Assembly: GCA_963731125.1 (NCBI GenBank)
Contig: CAVSVP010000010.1
Coordinates: forward strand, 1 to 64,000
Direction of reading: 5' to 3'
DNA: 64,000 nucleotides
Origin: CAVSVP01 sp963731125
GTDB taxonomy: Bacteria > Pseudomonadota > Gammaproteobacteria > Competibacterales > Competibacteraceae
Under the pieces are notes generated by a model, which saw nothing but the letters and a program-made list of their open reading frames with translations, had not been told where the DNA came from and did no database searches. The position numbers and the translations under genes are program-made. Position 1 is the first letter of the stretch. Every line of letters begins with the position of its first letter. Positions 1-8,897 of the stretch are shown here, in pieces.

Positions 1-971
1 CATTGGCTGATCCGGTTTCCGGCTACGTAACTGCCCCGCTGCGGAGTAGCGATAAAAACCACCCGGCGTACGAAGGGAAGCGGTTTCAGGAAAAAAGCCC
101 GGCGCAGCAACTCGCGGCTTTGTTCCTGCAGCTTCAGTTCGTCAAGGGGTTTAGTGCTGAGTGCATTCCAGAGCTGGGTGTCGGTGTCGATGGCGATCAT
201 CTTGGTGAGCAGGCCCCCTTGGCTGTGACCGATAACGACCATTTGCCGCAGTGCCGGGTCCTTGCCCTCGGGGTCCAGGCGCTGCACCGTTTCCGGGAGC
301 GCATCGCGCAGTTGCAGCGCAGAATAAGGGATTGGGTTGCCACTGTTGTAGGCAAAGAACCAGAACTGGAAACGTTCCCGGATCCGGGGGTCGTTATCAA
401 GCTCGTTAAACATATCGGCCCACCGCGCCGGGCTGGATACCGTTCCATGAACGAAAACAACGGGAATGCGGCCGGGCCGAAAGGGTTCTAAGGCAATCAA
501 TTGGGAGGAAACTTTTTTACTTAGCAGGTCTCCCTGGAGAAATCCTAGAAACTCCCATTCCCATACCGTTGACCCACTCAGTTGCGTGGCCAGCACGGCG
601 GTGGGTTCAGATTCTAAAGGAACGGATTGCGAGTCGATAACGACCTGGTCCGCGATGATGTCGGAGTAGATTTCCAAGACAGCGCGCAACCGTTTTGAGG
701 CCAACTGACGACGGGGGTCATCCAGGCGCAACAGCGTGGTTACCGGGACCCGAACGTTGGGCGCGACAAACAGCTTTATTTCTTGTTCCGCGTGCAGCGG
801 CTGAGTGGCGGCTGCCAGAGGTGCCCCAATGCCGGGCTGGCGGTAGCGGTTACACAGGCCGTGTACCTCTAATTCGGCCACGGGCACAAAGTGCACCAGC
901 TTCCGATCCGCCCAACGCAGGTTTTCGGGATTAAAGATCACCTCAAGGCGGCCGAAAGGTAGACGGTAGAC
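1..971 (-). pseudogene. C-terminal part of split lipase/esterase lipoprotein
   Basis: Reading the minus strand leftward from 971 gives a continuous alpha/beta-hydrolase sequence that runs off the window start. It contains VVFVHGT (oxyanion region) and the nucleophile elbow GHSQGG, as in lipases. The N-terminal part of the same gene lies at 7146-7721: residues end ...GGVYR there and resume VYRLPFGR here. The 9 bases acggtagac occur at both broken ends, so the gene was cut by the 972-7145 insertion. Without its signal peptide and start this half is unlikely to be made or exported. The substrate cannot be told from the sequence. Confidence 0.85.
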
Positions 972-1045
972 TAGGGCGTCTAAATCGACCTTCTGCCATT
1001 TCCCGGTTTTTGGATTAGCGATTTCAAAACCGTCACTCGAGTTGC

Positions 1046-2668
1046 CTAGGGACCGGCTCTGGCAGGCTGACTGTCGGTCTGTTGGCGGTTAGGCTGGGGG
1101 CCCTGTGCTTTTTGGTAACCCTTTGATAGAGGGATAACTTCTGAGCAATGGGGCCGGTTTTTGGACCTCGGGATGAGCACCACAGCGTTGTTGCTCTGGG
1201 GGAGGGCTAAGGTCTCTAGCGCTTGCGGGTTGGGGAGGACCTCACGCCGCTGTTTCGTCAATGACGTCAACTGACTGGTCATCTGTTGTTGTTGAGCCAC
1301 GCTTATCTCAAGCACCTGTTGGGCTTCGGTTCGGGTGGGTGTGCCACACAAGGCCGGTAGACGCATGGCGATCCGCTGGGCATCCTTGATTTCACCGCTG
1401 CCGTGTTGCTTAGCCAGCCCGAACAGCGACTCGATCGGATCGGAGCTGATCGGCAGGCCGACGTCGGCGAGACCGAGTTGCGCGGCCGTCTCGAGTTGGG
1501 CGTTGAGGTAGCCTCGAAACTCGCTGCGTACGGCGGCAGAGGGAATCGTATCGAGCAGCGGCTCGCACGACAGGATCGTAGCGTGACTGAGCCCGCGGGA
1601 TTTCAGAATCTGTTGGCACGCCAGCAGCGGTCGCACGTCGTCGCGAAAGCGATGAATAAACGCTTGGCATGCCGGCAGGCGATCCAGACAGGCGCGCAAT
1701 TTTGCCAGCACCGAACCGCGCGCCGCGCCTCCTGGCGGAGAGAGTTGCAACAACTGCTCGGCCCAGCGGACCAAGCGATGCAGATTCATGAAGCGGGCTT
1801 TGGTGTGCACGTTGGGTGGGGCCAGGCAGGCCAGCAGCGTTTGTTTGAGCTTGCCGGAGACGGTTCCGCACGCCGCCAGAAACGTCGCTAGCACTGGGTG
1901 ATCTCGATAGTGACGCTTCAGCAGATTGGCAACGGCGGGTGAGATATCGGCAATGCATAGGCTAGGCAGTCCGCGGTTGCTTAAGATGCGCACCGCTTTG
2001 TGCAGATCCGTGCCGCCGTCTTTGAGGTAGGCACTCGGGCGCCCCCGCACGGCGATCACTTGCTGGAGAAAATCCGCTATCGTTTCGCCCGTCCAGGAAG
2101 CCGCCACCGAGACGGCCACACAGTGCACCTGGTGAAGGCGGGGCGCGGCTTGATGATGCTGATGGTGAGCCGCATCAATGGCCAACACGGCGAGCATCTT
2201 TCCCGTTCCCAAGCCAATGCTGGCATCAATAAGCCAGAGAACCCCTTTGGAGAAGCGATCGGCGCTCGACCTGGCGCCTGTCCACGGCGGGGCCGACTGG
2301 ATCCGTACTAACGACAACCGCATCACCCAGTTGATGATGGTTTGCGGACACGGCGCGCGCCCGATTCCCAACGCCTCACTGAGCGTGTTCAGCACCCGCG
2401 AGACGGCGCGAAACCCAATTCGGGCAATGAAAAATAAGCGCAGCGCCAACCACACCAGATCCGCCTTCTCTTGAACCACTCGACACGCTGGGGGGGTCTC
2501 GAGCGAACGCCGACGCGCCTCGGCTTGTTTCGCCTGCTCGCGCCAGTGCTCTCGCTCGGCTCGCACTCGCACCAACTGCTTGCGCAGATAGCGATTCGTC
2601 TCTGCTCGCTCATGCGCTTTGCATTTCCACTGCTCTCGGCTTTGTCTGAGTTTCGATCGCTGGCTCAC
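1046..2668 (-). CDS. Transposase of the 972-3151 element
   Basis: The protein has 540 residues. The first 60 are a basic, arginine/glutamate-rich coiled-coil-like stretch, followed by a DDE-type core. Candidate catalytic segments are LIDASIGLGTGKM (about residue 145), YLKDGGTDLHKA (about 213) and a glutamate in SDPIESLFGL (about 410). The tail is rich in Q, K and P. The frame is intact, so the enzyme may still be active. It would act on the TAGGGYGTCTAAA ends of this IS and possibly of the MITEs. It resembles transposases of poorly classified IS groups; I do not assign a family. Confidence 0.75.
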   Translation of the reverse strand: MSQRSKLRQSREQWKCKAHERAETNRYLRKQLVRVRAEREHWREQAKQAEARRRSLETPPACRVVQEKADLVWLALRLFFIARIGFRAVSRVLNTLSEALGIGRAPCPQTIINWVMRLSLVRIQSAPPWTGARSSADRFSKGVLWLIDASIGLGTGKMLAVLAIDAAHHQHHQAAPRLHQVHCVAVSVAASWTGETIADFLQQVIAVRGRPSAYLKDGGTDLHKAVRILSNRGLPSLCIADISPAVANLLKRHYRDHPVLATFLAACGTVSGKLKQTLLACLAPPNVHTKARFMNLHRLVRWAEQLLQLSPPGGAARGSVLAKLRACLDRLPACQAFIHRFRDDVRPLLACQQILKSRGLSHATILSCEPLLDTIPSAAVRSEFRGYLNAQLETAAQLGLADVGLPISSDPIESLFGLAKQHGSGEIKDAQRIAMRLPALCGTPTRTEAQQVLEISVAQQQQMTSQLTSLTKQRREVLPNPQALETLALPQSNNAVVLIPRSKNRPHCSEVIPLSKGYQKAQGPQPNRQQTDSQPARAGP

Positions 2669-2751
2669 CGCTGACGCGCTCCCGGTGTTTTTCCCAGAGT
2701 ATGGCTCTATAATTGGGTTTCTTCCTCTCGAAAACAGCCACGATCTCTTCC

Positions 2752-3078
2752 ATGAGATCCGGGGGACGCGTTGTGACTTATCATCGGCTAGCAGCTCAGA
2801 TCATCCCCGGTGAGCCTTGTCGCTTCTGTGGCGATGCCGCGGTCCCTTTAGTGAAAACACCGTGTTGCCAACAGTGGATCTGCTGTGATACCGCCTTGCT
2901 GTCGGTTCGCGGCGCCGGGCGCTGTCAGTATGAGCATGAACGCTTTAGTTTGTGCTATTCCCACTACATCGACAATCATCCCGGGCCTTGGCAAACCTGT
3001 CAGACATGTCGCGATTTCTGGACGCCTGCCGAGTACAAAGCCTATGCGGAACATCCGATCAATGAGCCCAAATATTGA
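2752..3078 (+). CDS. Cysteine-rich zinc-finger-like IS passenger protein
   Basis: This divergent ORF sits inside the insertion sequence, beside the transposase gene. From about residue 20 it holds ten cysteines, spaced CRFC, CC, ICC, RC, LC and CQTC, with several histidines. This suggests a small zinc-binding fold. The frame opens at 2713; a start at 2752 leaves out a stretch of low-complexity N-terminus, but the true start is unsure. Its place between the transposase and the right terminal repeat makes it a passenger or accessory gene. Its function is unknown: DNA binding or regulation of transposition are guesses. Confidence 0.55.
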   Translation: MRSGGRVVTYHRLAAQIIPGEPCRFCGDAAVPLVKTPCCQQWICCDTALLSVRGAGRCQYEHERFSLCYSHYIDNHPGPWQTCQTCRDFWTPAEYKAYAEHPINEPKY

Positions 3079-3151
3079 GCGGCGCGATGTTATCCAGGCC
3101 CCAATTCCGGGCAAGACAATGTAGCCTTATCGGCCATTTTTAGACGCCCTA

Positions 3152-3525
3152 GGCTAGGGGCGTCGCGTATTTAACACCGATTTTCACCAGACGGATAACC
3201 GTCCTCAGGAGACTTAAAATGGGGGCGTAGGGGAAGAAATCAAGGGTTAACGGCGAGCTTGAGCGGTCGTCCTTCAAGCCACGTGTTGGGCGGGCGTATC
3301 AGCCAACGTGGCAGCCATTGGAGTTATGGGTAACGATATGGGCTTTACCTGGGTCAAACCAAGGGCCGGGGAAAACTGGGACCGGCCGGAAAACAGAGCG
3401 TCCCCATCAAGGACTTATGGGTTTATCCTTTGGATCAACACTTCAGGAAGTAAATATTCGGCCAACCCATTGTTGCCGAAAAATAGGACGGGACACACGA
3501 GGAAAAATAGTGTACAAACCGGTCC
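3152..3525. other. IS-derived spacer, no intact gene
   Basis: This stretch lies between the right end of the first IS and the start of the IS66-like gene. It holds short overlapping frames (for example 3308-3625) with no recognisable domain and is probably the left flank of the IS66-like element or debris from earlier insertions. Confidence 0.5.
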
Positions 3526-3635
3526 ATGGAAAGTATCCCAAACACCCACCTTACCACCGCGCTGCCCCACCCAAGGGGCTGTGTTATTGGAGAACCACGG
3601 TCGCCGTTCGCGCAGAAATGGGTGACGATTAGTAA

Positions 3636-5186
3636 CTTGACAATGTCACATTAGCCTCACGTGGGGCCGGTGTGGACTCTATTTTTAAGTCGTTGTTTTT
3701 TAAGCCGACTCTTGCGTGATCGGGTGCGATTAAGCAAATGCTCAATCACTCGTTCCGTAGCTTGTTCTTCGGTCAAGCGTTTCAGAGGCATAACCGCGCG
3801 CAGTAACTCCCGAACATTGGCCACCGACAGAGCCGGTAAGACATCCGTTTCCAGTTCTTCGAGCAACGCCGGGTCACGAGAATGAGTCTGCGCCCAGTCG
3901 AGTTGGGTTTGCGCGATGAACCAGGAGGCGAGTACCGTCAAAGCGAGATGATGATCCCAGGCACGGTACTTCTGCGCCTGCCACTCATCCCAGCCCAGCT
4001 CGGACTTGGCATCCTGGTTGGCCCGTTCGATGACGTAGCGCTGGCACTTCCACCAGGCCAGTTGTTCCAATGAAGTGTCCGCTGAGGCGTTACCCAGGGC
4101 ATAGCGGTAGCGGTCGGTGGCCTCTTCGCGCATCACCAGCCAGTCTTCCACGGCTTGACCGTCATGGACGGTCCAGACGCGGCGCGCAGCGAAGCGTTCG
4201 CACAGCTCACCCCGTTCGGTCGCCCGGACTCGAAGACGCTGCCAGGCCAGCGTCTCCCGCAAGCTGTCCACGCGGACCGTTTCCCCGGCCAGCACCTGCA
4301 CCTGCGTCGGCTTTTTTCCTCGCTGACCCCGGCGCGGGGGAATGCCGAGCGTCGGTTTTTCCAGGTACACGGCCGTGTCGGCCGGGATTTCCGCCATATA
4401 CCGCCGCTGAGCCTTTCGCACCTGGGCCCGTAGCCAACCACTCCGTCCGTACAGGCTATCGAAACCGACGATCTCAAACGGGAGACCACCCGCCATGACC
4501 TCTTGAATCCCCTCCCAGGCCAGTTCAACCTTGGTTTTGAACTTCAACGAATCAGGCATGCCCTGTTGCTTGCGCCGCTTTTGGTAGCCGGCCTCGAACC
4601 AGGCCTCGGGTAGAAACAGTTTGCCCAGAATCCAGGTCCAAAACCCAGACGCCACCGTGAGATTCACGTAGCTCAACAACACGCCCACTTGGCTGGTTTC
4701 TACCTTGCCCAGCCGACCCTTATATGGCTTGGCCGCCCCGGCACTGGCATCGCCGGCGTTCTCGTCGGCACTTTCGTCGACCAGAACCACGGCGCCCCTC
4801 GTCAGTTCCGGAACCGCTTTCACTTCCGCTTGGACCTGGCGGTAGACCGTCTCAGCCGACCCCGGCGAGTGACTCATGAAGTGTTGGAGGTTTTGCTCTT
4901 CAACACCCGCCTCTCGCGCGATTCCGCTATAGTGTCGATTCCCCTCCATACGCAGCAGTCCGCTCAGATAATGCCGCGCATAGACGCTGCCGTCTCGGGT
5001 TTGGGTCTTGAAACAGCTCCGGTAGCGCGCCCAAAACTCAGGCAGCCGCTGCCCCAGCGTTTGAATCGCCTCCGGCACCAGTCCCCACCGACACCCCAGC
5101 TCTTTTTTGTCATCACCATCACTTTCCTACGAAAAATCATTATGATACAAACTCATCGATCATTTGGGAAATGTGACATTGTCAAG
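3636..5186. mobile_element. IS701-type insertion sequence
   Basis: Perfect 17-bp inverted repeats, CTTGACAATGTCACATT at 3636 and its complement ending at 5186, bound a single transposase gene. The 4 bases gtaa flank both ends (3632-3635 and 5187-5190), which agrees with the 4-bp duplications of the IS701 family. Removing the element restores the reading frame of the IS66-like transposase, so it inserted there after that element was in place. Confidence 0.88.
3657..5078 (-). CDS. IS701-type family transposase
   Basis: The 473-residue DDE transposase fills the element between the 17-bp inverted repeats. Visible landmarks are VVLVDESADEN (first catalytic aspartate, about residue 100), a glycine/lysine-rich insertion, FDSLYGRSGWL (about 205, second aspartate) and WKCQRYVIERANQDAKSELG (about 345, glutamate). 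The C-terminus is basic. The frame is intact with no stop or shift, so it may be functional. The family assignment rests on these segments and on the 4-bp target duplication. Confidence 0.85.
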   Translation of the reverse strand: MPEAIQTLGQRLPEFWARYRSCFKTQTRDGSVYARHYLSGLLRMEGNRHYSGIAREAGVEEQNLQHFMSHSPGSAETVYRQVQAEVKAVPELTRGAVVLVDESADENAGDASAGAAKPYKGRLGKVETSQVGVLLSYVNLTVASGFWTWILGKLFLPEAWFEAGYQKRRKQQGMPDSLKFKTKVELAWEGIQEVMAGGLPFEIVGFDSLYGRSGWLRAQVRKAQRRYMAEIPADTAVYLEKPTLGIPPRRGQRGKKPTQVQVLAGETVRVDSLRETLAWQRLRVRATERGELCERFAARRVWTVHDGQAVEDWLVMREEATDRYRYALGNASADTSLEQLAWWKCQRYVIERANQDAKSELGWDEWQAQKYRAWDHHLALTVLASWFIAQTQLDWAQTHSRDPALLEELETDVLPALSVANVRELLRAVMPLKRLTEEQATERVIEHLLNRTRSRKSRLKKQRLKNRVHTGPT

Positions 5187-6187
5187 GTAAACAGGACTAT
5201 ATCGAGCTACGCCATCGGGCAAGCTATTGGGAAATTCAGCATGGGCGAGCGAAAGCCAAGATAGCGCAGCTGGAGCAGGAGCTGGTTGTTAAGGATGGCA
5301 ACATCAAAGATTTGCAGAACCGCTTATTCGGGAAGCAGAGCGAGAAGCCTGTGGCGCTGAAATCCGAAAAAGGCAACCCCCCCGAGCCGCCCTCAAACCG
5401 CAGGCGCGGCCAGCAGCCAGGCCGTGGTGGACATGGGCGTACCCAACGACCACATCTTCCGGTGGTGACCGAGGAGAGGGATCTGTCGGTGCCGGAGACA
5501 TGCTGTGCGCAGGGTGGCTTACCGCATCGGCGCAATCCGGCCCTGGATGAGCAGAGCGAGGTCATTGAGGTGGAGGTGAAAGCCCACCGCCGTCGCTATC
5601 GTCGCCAGTCCTATACCTGTCACCCGGGCTGCACCTGTGAGGCTACGCCGATCATTATCACCGCCCCGGCTCCACCCAAGTTGATTCCTCGCAGTCCCTA
5701 CGGGGTCAGCTTCTGGGTGGAAGTGATCTTGGGAAAATACCGCTATGGGCAACCCACCCACCGTTATCTGCAGGACCTCAGGGATCAGGGGTTGCCGGTT
5801 TCACCGGGAACGGTCGGCGGTGGCTTGCAAGCGCTCGTACCCCTGGTTGAGCCGGTGCGCGAAGCCCTCTACGACCAACAGATGAGTGAACGGCTGTTTC
5901 ACAACGATGAGACCCGCTGGGAAGTGTGTGTGGAGCGCGAGGACAAGGTCGGCACCCGCGGGTATCTGTGGCTAACCCGTTCGGCCTCGGTCATCTTCTA
6001 TTGTCTTGACCCGAGTCGCAGTGCGGCGGTGCCGGGGGCGCATTTTGCGGGCTTGAAGCATGACCAGGTCATTATCGTCGGGCGTAACCAGAATTCCGCA
6101 AGCGGAAGCGAGTAGGTTCCTCTGCCCCTGAGCCAAGGGCTGGGGTAGGATGAAGTTGTTAGGCACCATCCTGCGAGGAACCCACCG

Positions 6188-6991
6188 ATGAAGATAATGA
6201 GACAAGCATCTACTCAAGGCAAGCCTGAGAGCGTTGAGGTGATCATAGATCAACTGCAAGGCTTCATCCGCCGGGCGGCCGGGACCGGCAGTGCCGCCCA
6301 CGCGGTCGAACGGGAGCTGTTCAAGCGGTTGTTGCAGTTGGGGTTGCTGCTGCTCAAAGAGTTCTTTGCTCTGTTGGGTGAAGGCGATGAGGGCGAGCGG
6401 ATGGAGCCGAGCGACGGGCGCGAACTCAAACGCCTGAGCGAGCCCCAGCGGCGCAGTTACCGCGCGATCTTTGGGTTGTTGGAGAGCGTGCGCTGGGTCT
6501 ACGCCCGTGGTGAGAAGCAGCGCATCGAATACGTGCCGCTGGATGCCCGAGCCGGCCTGCCGGAAGGCAAGGACTCCTACCTCCTGCAGGACTGGGACCA
6601 GCGCTTGGCGGTGGAAATGCCCTATGGGCAAGTTAACGCGGTGCTGGAACCGATGCTGGGGTTGAGGCAATCGGTGGCGGGGCTGGAGCAGACCAGCCGT
6701 ATGCTGGGCGCGCAGGTCGAGGGATTCTGGGCCGCGCACCCCGCGCCGGAGGCCGCTGTTGAGGCGCAAGTGGTGGTGATGCGCGCCGACGGCAAGGGGG
6801 TACCCATGCGCAAAGCGCCCGAGGCACCGCCGATTACCGCCCATGCCCATCGGCCTGGCCCTAAACCGGGGCGCAAACAGATGGCCTTGGTAGGCGCGGC
6901 TTATCACCTCGAACCCTACGTACGCACCCCGGAGCAGGTGCTGGAAGCGCTGTTTCAGGAACCAATACCCGGTGTGCCGCCGGTCTTGGCC
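6188..6991 (+). pseudogene. ISKra4-type transposase, N-terminal fragment
   Basis: About 268 residues match the N-terminal half of ISKra4-type transposases in style: a helical leader (QLQGFIRRAAG, LLLKEFFALLG), then RWVYARGEKQ, PLDARAGLPEG and SYLLQDWDQ. The usual protein is nearly twice as long. The frame ends at a TAG made by the start of the MITE at 6992, so the catalytic C-terminal half is missing. The region 6083-6187 upstream holds the element's left flank and the join with the truncated IS66-like gene. Confidence 0.75.
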
Positions 6992-7145
6992 TAGGGTGTC
7001 TAAATCGGCCAATTTGCCTTGACCACTTTTTGGACCTCACTGATTGGTCCTAAACCCAGGGCGAATCGGTATCATGAGCGATATTCTCTGGGTCCAAAAA
7101 CCGGGCAACGAATTTAGCCCAAAAATAGCGTTTTTAGACACCCTA
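6992..7145. repeat. 154-bp MITE, copy 1
   Basis: Ends are tagggtgtctaaa and tttagacacccta. Inside is a second palindromic pair (tttttggacc / gggtccaaaaa). It is nearly identical to the copy at 22393-22546; one visible difference is gaatttagccc against gaatttggccc. It forms the right end of the composite insertion, and its right flank is the 9-bp duplication acggtagac. It has no coding capacity. Confidence 0.88.
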
Positions 7146-7721
7146 ACGGTAGACCCCACCACGCAGCAGAACTTCGGCGCCGTCCGGCGACGCAAAGCCT
7201 GCAGTAATGCCGCGGTTATAAAGATCGGCGGCGTAGCGCAAGCGGGGATCGAAGGGGTTGGGCGGGACGTCGGCGCCGTGGGGAAAGAGAAACGCATAGG
7301 CATAGACCGCAGAGGCCAAGTAATAGGCGCGATCCTTGCTGTTTTCGGCATGTTGAAAAGACAGTTCAGTAAGGGCAAATAGTTCGTCCGTTCCGCCATT
7401 CCCGTCCACCACAACCTGATGCAGCTCCGCCAGCGCCGCTTCGGGCGTCTCCTGAAACCGCTCCGCCAGGTCCCAGCGGTTCAGTACGATTTTGGTAAAG
7501 CCGCTTAACCCGCCGGTGGCGAGCACATTGCCGGTGAGTTCACGGTGTACGTCGCGGGGATCCGCCCGCTCAACCTGTACCGGGGTGGTGGCACAGCCGC
7601 CCGCAAGCAGGGCAAGGAAAGTAAGAAAGAGTAGTAGTGTCGCTGGACAATGTCCGCTCCACAACGATCCCCGGTGCTCCGTTTTAAGGAGTCCATGCTG
7701 AACTCGATATATAAGAGTCAT
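7146..7721 (-). pseudogene. N-terminal part of split lipase/esterase lipoprotein
   Basis: This is the 5' half of the gene whose 3' half is at 1-971. From the likely start at 7721 it encodes a basic, hydrophobic leader ending in the lipobox LAGGC, so the product was an outer-membrane or periplasmic lipoprotein. About 130 more residues follow, including WDLAERF and YLASAVYAYAFLFPHG. The frame stops just inside the MITE. The frame opens farther upstream (7805), but the Met at 7721 fits a signal peptide better. The GHSQGG catalytic region lies beyond the insertion, so this half cannot be an active hydrolase. Confidence 0.8.
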
Positions 7722-7863
7722 TCCACTGTAGCAACCGTACGGTTTATCAATGAGACCCCGTGGTTTCGGCCAAAGGGGGTTAAAAAAGCAAGTCTGCCAT
7801 AGCAATTATACTCGAGAAGCCTACGGACCTGTCCATTTATAACGCGGTGCGTCTTGCAGGCGG

Positions 7864-7953
7864 CTAAGCCTTGACCGTTTCCTGCTCGGCATGCACGCTG
7901 TTGCTCATGATGGCAAGAAGGCCCGCAACGGTAACCAGCATGGGTTTCAACAT
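7864..7953 (-). CDS. Possible 29-residue secreted peptide
   Basis: A short frame starts at ATG 7953, with agaggag about ten bases upstream. It begins MLKPMLVTVAGLLAIMS, a plausible signal peptide, then SVHAEQETVKA and a stop, so almost nothing would remain after cleavage at VHA. It resembles the short leader-like lipoproteins or entericidins of proteobacteria only in size. It lies upstream of the split esterase gene, on the same strand. It could be a real small protein or chance. Confidence 0.3.
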   Translation of the reverse strand: MLKPMLVTVAGLLAIMSNSVHAEQETVKA

Positions 7954-8117
7954 TGCACATCTAGCTCCTCTGTATAAAAAAAGCATCCTATCATTGTTGT
8001 ATAAAATCCTTAAATGAGCGCTAAAATATTGGACGGGGAAATGTCACAACGAGAAGACAATGAAAGCGTTGGGATTCCCGCTGCAAAATTTGCAGGAAGA
8101 ACTGTTAAAATTTCACA

Positions 8118-8837
8118 ATGATCAATAGATTAACCACCGGTAAATCTGCCGGCCCAGACACGACGCCACCGTCCCAAAAGGTGCAACTGGTAGAGGTCAG
8201 CGTCTTTCTTTGTCTTATCCTGCCCGCCATAGCGTTATCTCTACTGAACGTCGAGCAACGAACCTTGACGTTTCCCATCGTCGCCACCGTCACTATTGTT
8301 CATAACCTCACGCTGTTGAGTCTGGTTCTTTTTTTTATATGGCGAAACGGCGAGCCTTTCGAGTCGCTTGGCTTAACATTCCCAAACAGCGGCAGGGAGA
8401 TCGCTATAGGCATCGGTTTGTTTTTCCCTTTCGTATTTGGGATCAGCTTATTTGAAATGCTATTACACGAAGTGGGCTTTGTGTTGCCGGACGCACCGCC
8501 TCGTTATCTGATCCCTAGCGGTAGCGCGCAGTATCTGTTGGCTTTTGCATTTCTCGGCGTAGTTGCTGTGTCGGAGGAGGCTATTTTTCGCGGCTATCTG
8601 ATGTTGCGCTTTCATGCCGTCACCGGTAGTTCCTCAGTCGCCGTGCTTCTGTCCTCCACCATTTTTGCCATTGGCCATGGCTACCAGGGTTCGGGAGGTG
8701 TCCTGACGGTGGGGTTAATGGGATTGCTGTTAGCGTTGGTTTACTTATGGCGGGGCAGTTTAGTAGCCCCTATCACCATGCATTTTCTGCAAAATTTTAT
8801 TGGGATTATTCTTGTGCCCCTCCAAAAGACGGCCTAA
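8118..8837 (+). CDS. CPBP-family intramembrane metalloprotease
   Basis: The 239-residue protein is almost entirely hydrophobic with about six to seven membrane segments. It carries the three CPBP (CAAX protease / Abi) motifs in order: SEEAIFRGYLM (EExxxR, about residue 152), a histidine in IGHGYQG (about 183) and MHFLQNF near the end. The family cleaves substrates within the inner membrane; in bacteria roles range from bacteriocin immunity to unknown processing. It stands alone, convergent with lon, so context gives no substrate. Confidence 0.85.
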   Translation: MINRLTTGKSAGPDTTPPSQKVQLVEVSVFLCLILPAIALSLLNVEQRTLTFPIVATVTIVHNLTLLSLVLFFIWRNGEPFESLGLTFPNSGREIAIGIGLFFPFVFGISLFEMLLHEVGFVLPDAPPRYLIPSGSAQYLLAFAFLGVVAVSEEAIFRGYLMLRFHAVTGSSSVAVLLSSTIFAIGHGYQGSGGVLTVGLMGLLLALVYLWRGSLVAPITMHFLQNFIGIILVPLQKTA

Positions 8838-8844
8838 AAGGAGA

Positions 8845-8886
8845 AGTTACCGGGATAACCAGGGACAGAGGAACACCCCTGGTAAC
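8845..8886. terminator. Possible bidirectional terminator hairpin
   Basis: GTTACC (8845-8850) can pair with GGTAAC (8881-8886), and an overlapping inner pair CCAGGG / CCCTGG is also possible. It sits between the convergent ends of the CPBP protease gene and lon. No clear T-run follows on either strand, so the call is tentative. Confidence 0.35.
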
Positions 8887-8897
8887 GGTAAGGCTGT

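Larger units (their letters stand above)
972..3151. mobile_element. Complete insertion sequence with TAGGGCGTCTAAA ends
   Basis: Terminal inverted repeats are tagggcgtctaaa at 972 and its complement tttagacgccc(ta) ending at 3151. It carries a 540-residue transposase on the minus strand and a divergent cysteine-rich passenger gene on the plus strand. Its ends match those of the 154-bp MITE family found three times in this window, so this element is the likely source of the enzyme that moves them. The IS family could not be named with certainty; a 9-bp duplication is inferred from the composite and the MITEs. Confidence 0.8.
3526..6082 (+). pseudogene. IS66-like transposase, split by IS and 3'-truncated
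   Basis: The gene starts at ATG 3526 and runs in frame to 3635, where an IS701-type element (3636-5186) is inserted. It resumes at 5191: joining across one copy of the 4-bp duplication gtaa gives a continuous frame (...VTISKQDYIELRHRASYW...). Then come a coiled-coil segment, FGKQSEK, a Cys-rich zinc region, and the DDE core with HNDETRW. The family sequence is lost after HDQVIIV at about 6081, before the second catalytic aspartate, and unrelated DNA follows. The gene is therefore doubly inactivated. Confidence 0.8.
972..7145. mobile_element. 6.17-kb composite insertion with 9-bp target duplication
   Basis: The outer ends read tagggcgtctaaa (972) and tttagacaccctaa (to 7145), an inverted pair. 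They are flanked by the identical 9-mer acggtagac at 963-971 and 7146-7154. Inside are a full IS (972-3151), IS66-like gene pieces split by an IS701-type element, an ISKra4 fragment, and a 154-bp MITE (6992-7145). The outermost ends carry the duplication, so either the whole block transposed as one unit, or a smaller insertion grew by later insertions and recombination. The inner ends at 3151 and 6992 have no matching flanks. Confidence 0.8.

Noticed and set aside
2245..2330. A segment of the first transposase reading VRIQSAPPWTG, similar to what translated tRNA DNA often gives
   Set aside because: No cloverleaf could be folded by eye and it lies in frame inside the transposase gene; taken as coincidence.
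5972..7012. A 346-residue minus-strand frame
   Set aside because: It is antisense to the IS66-like and ISKra4 fragments, with shadow-type composition and no recognisable motif.
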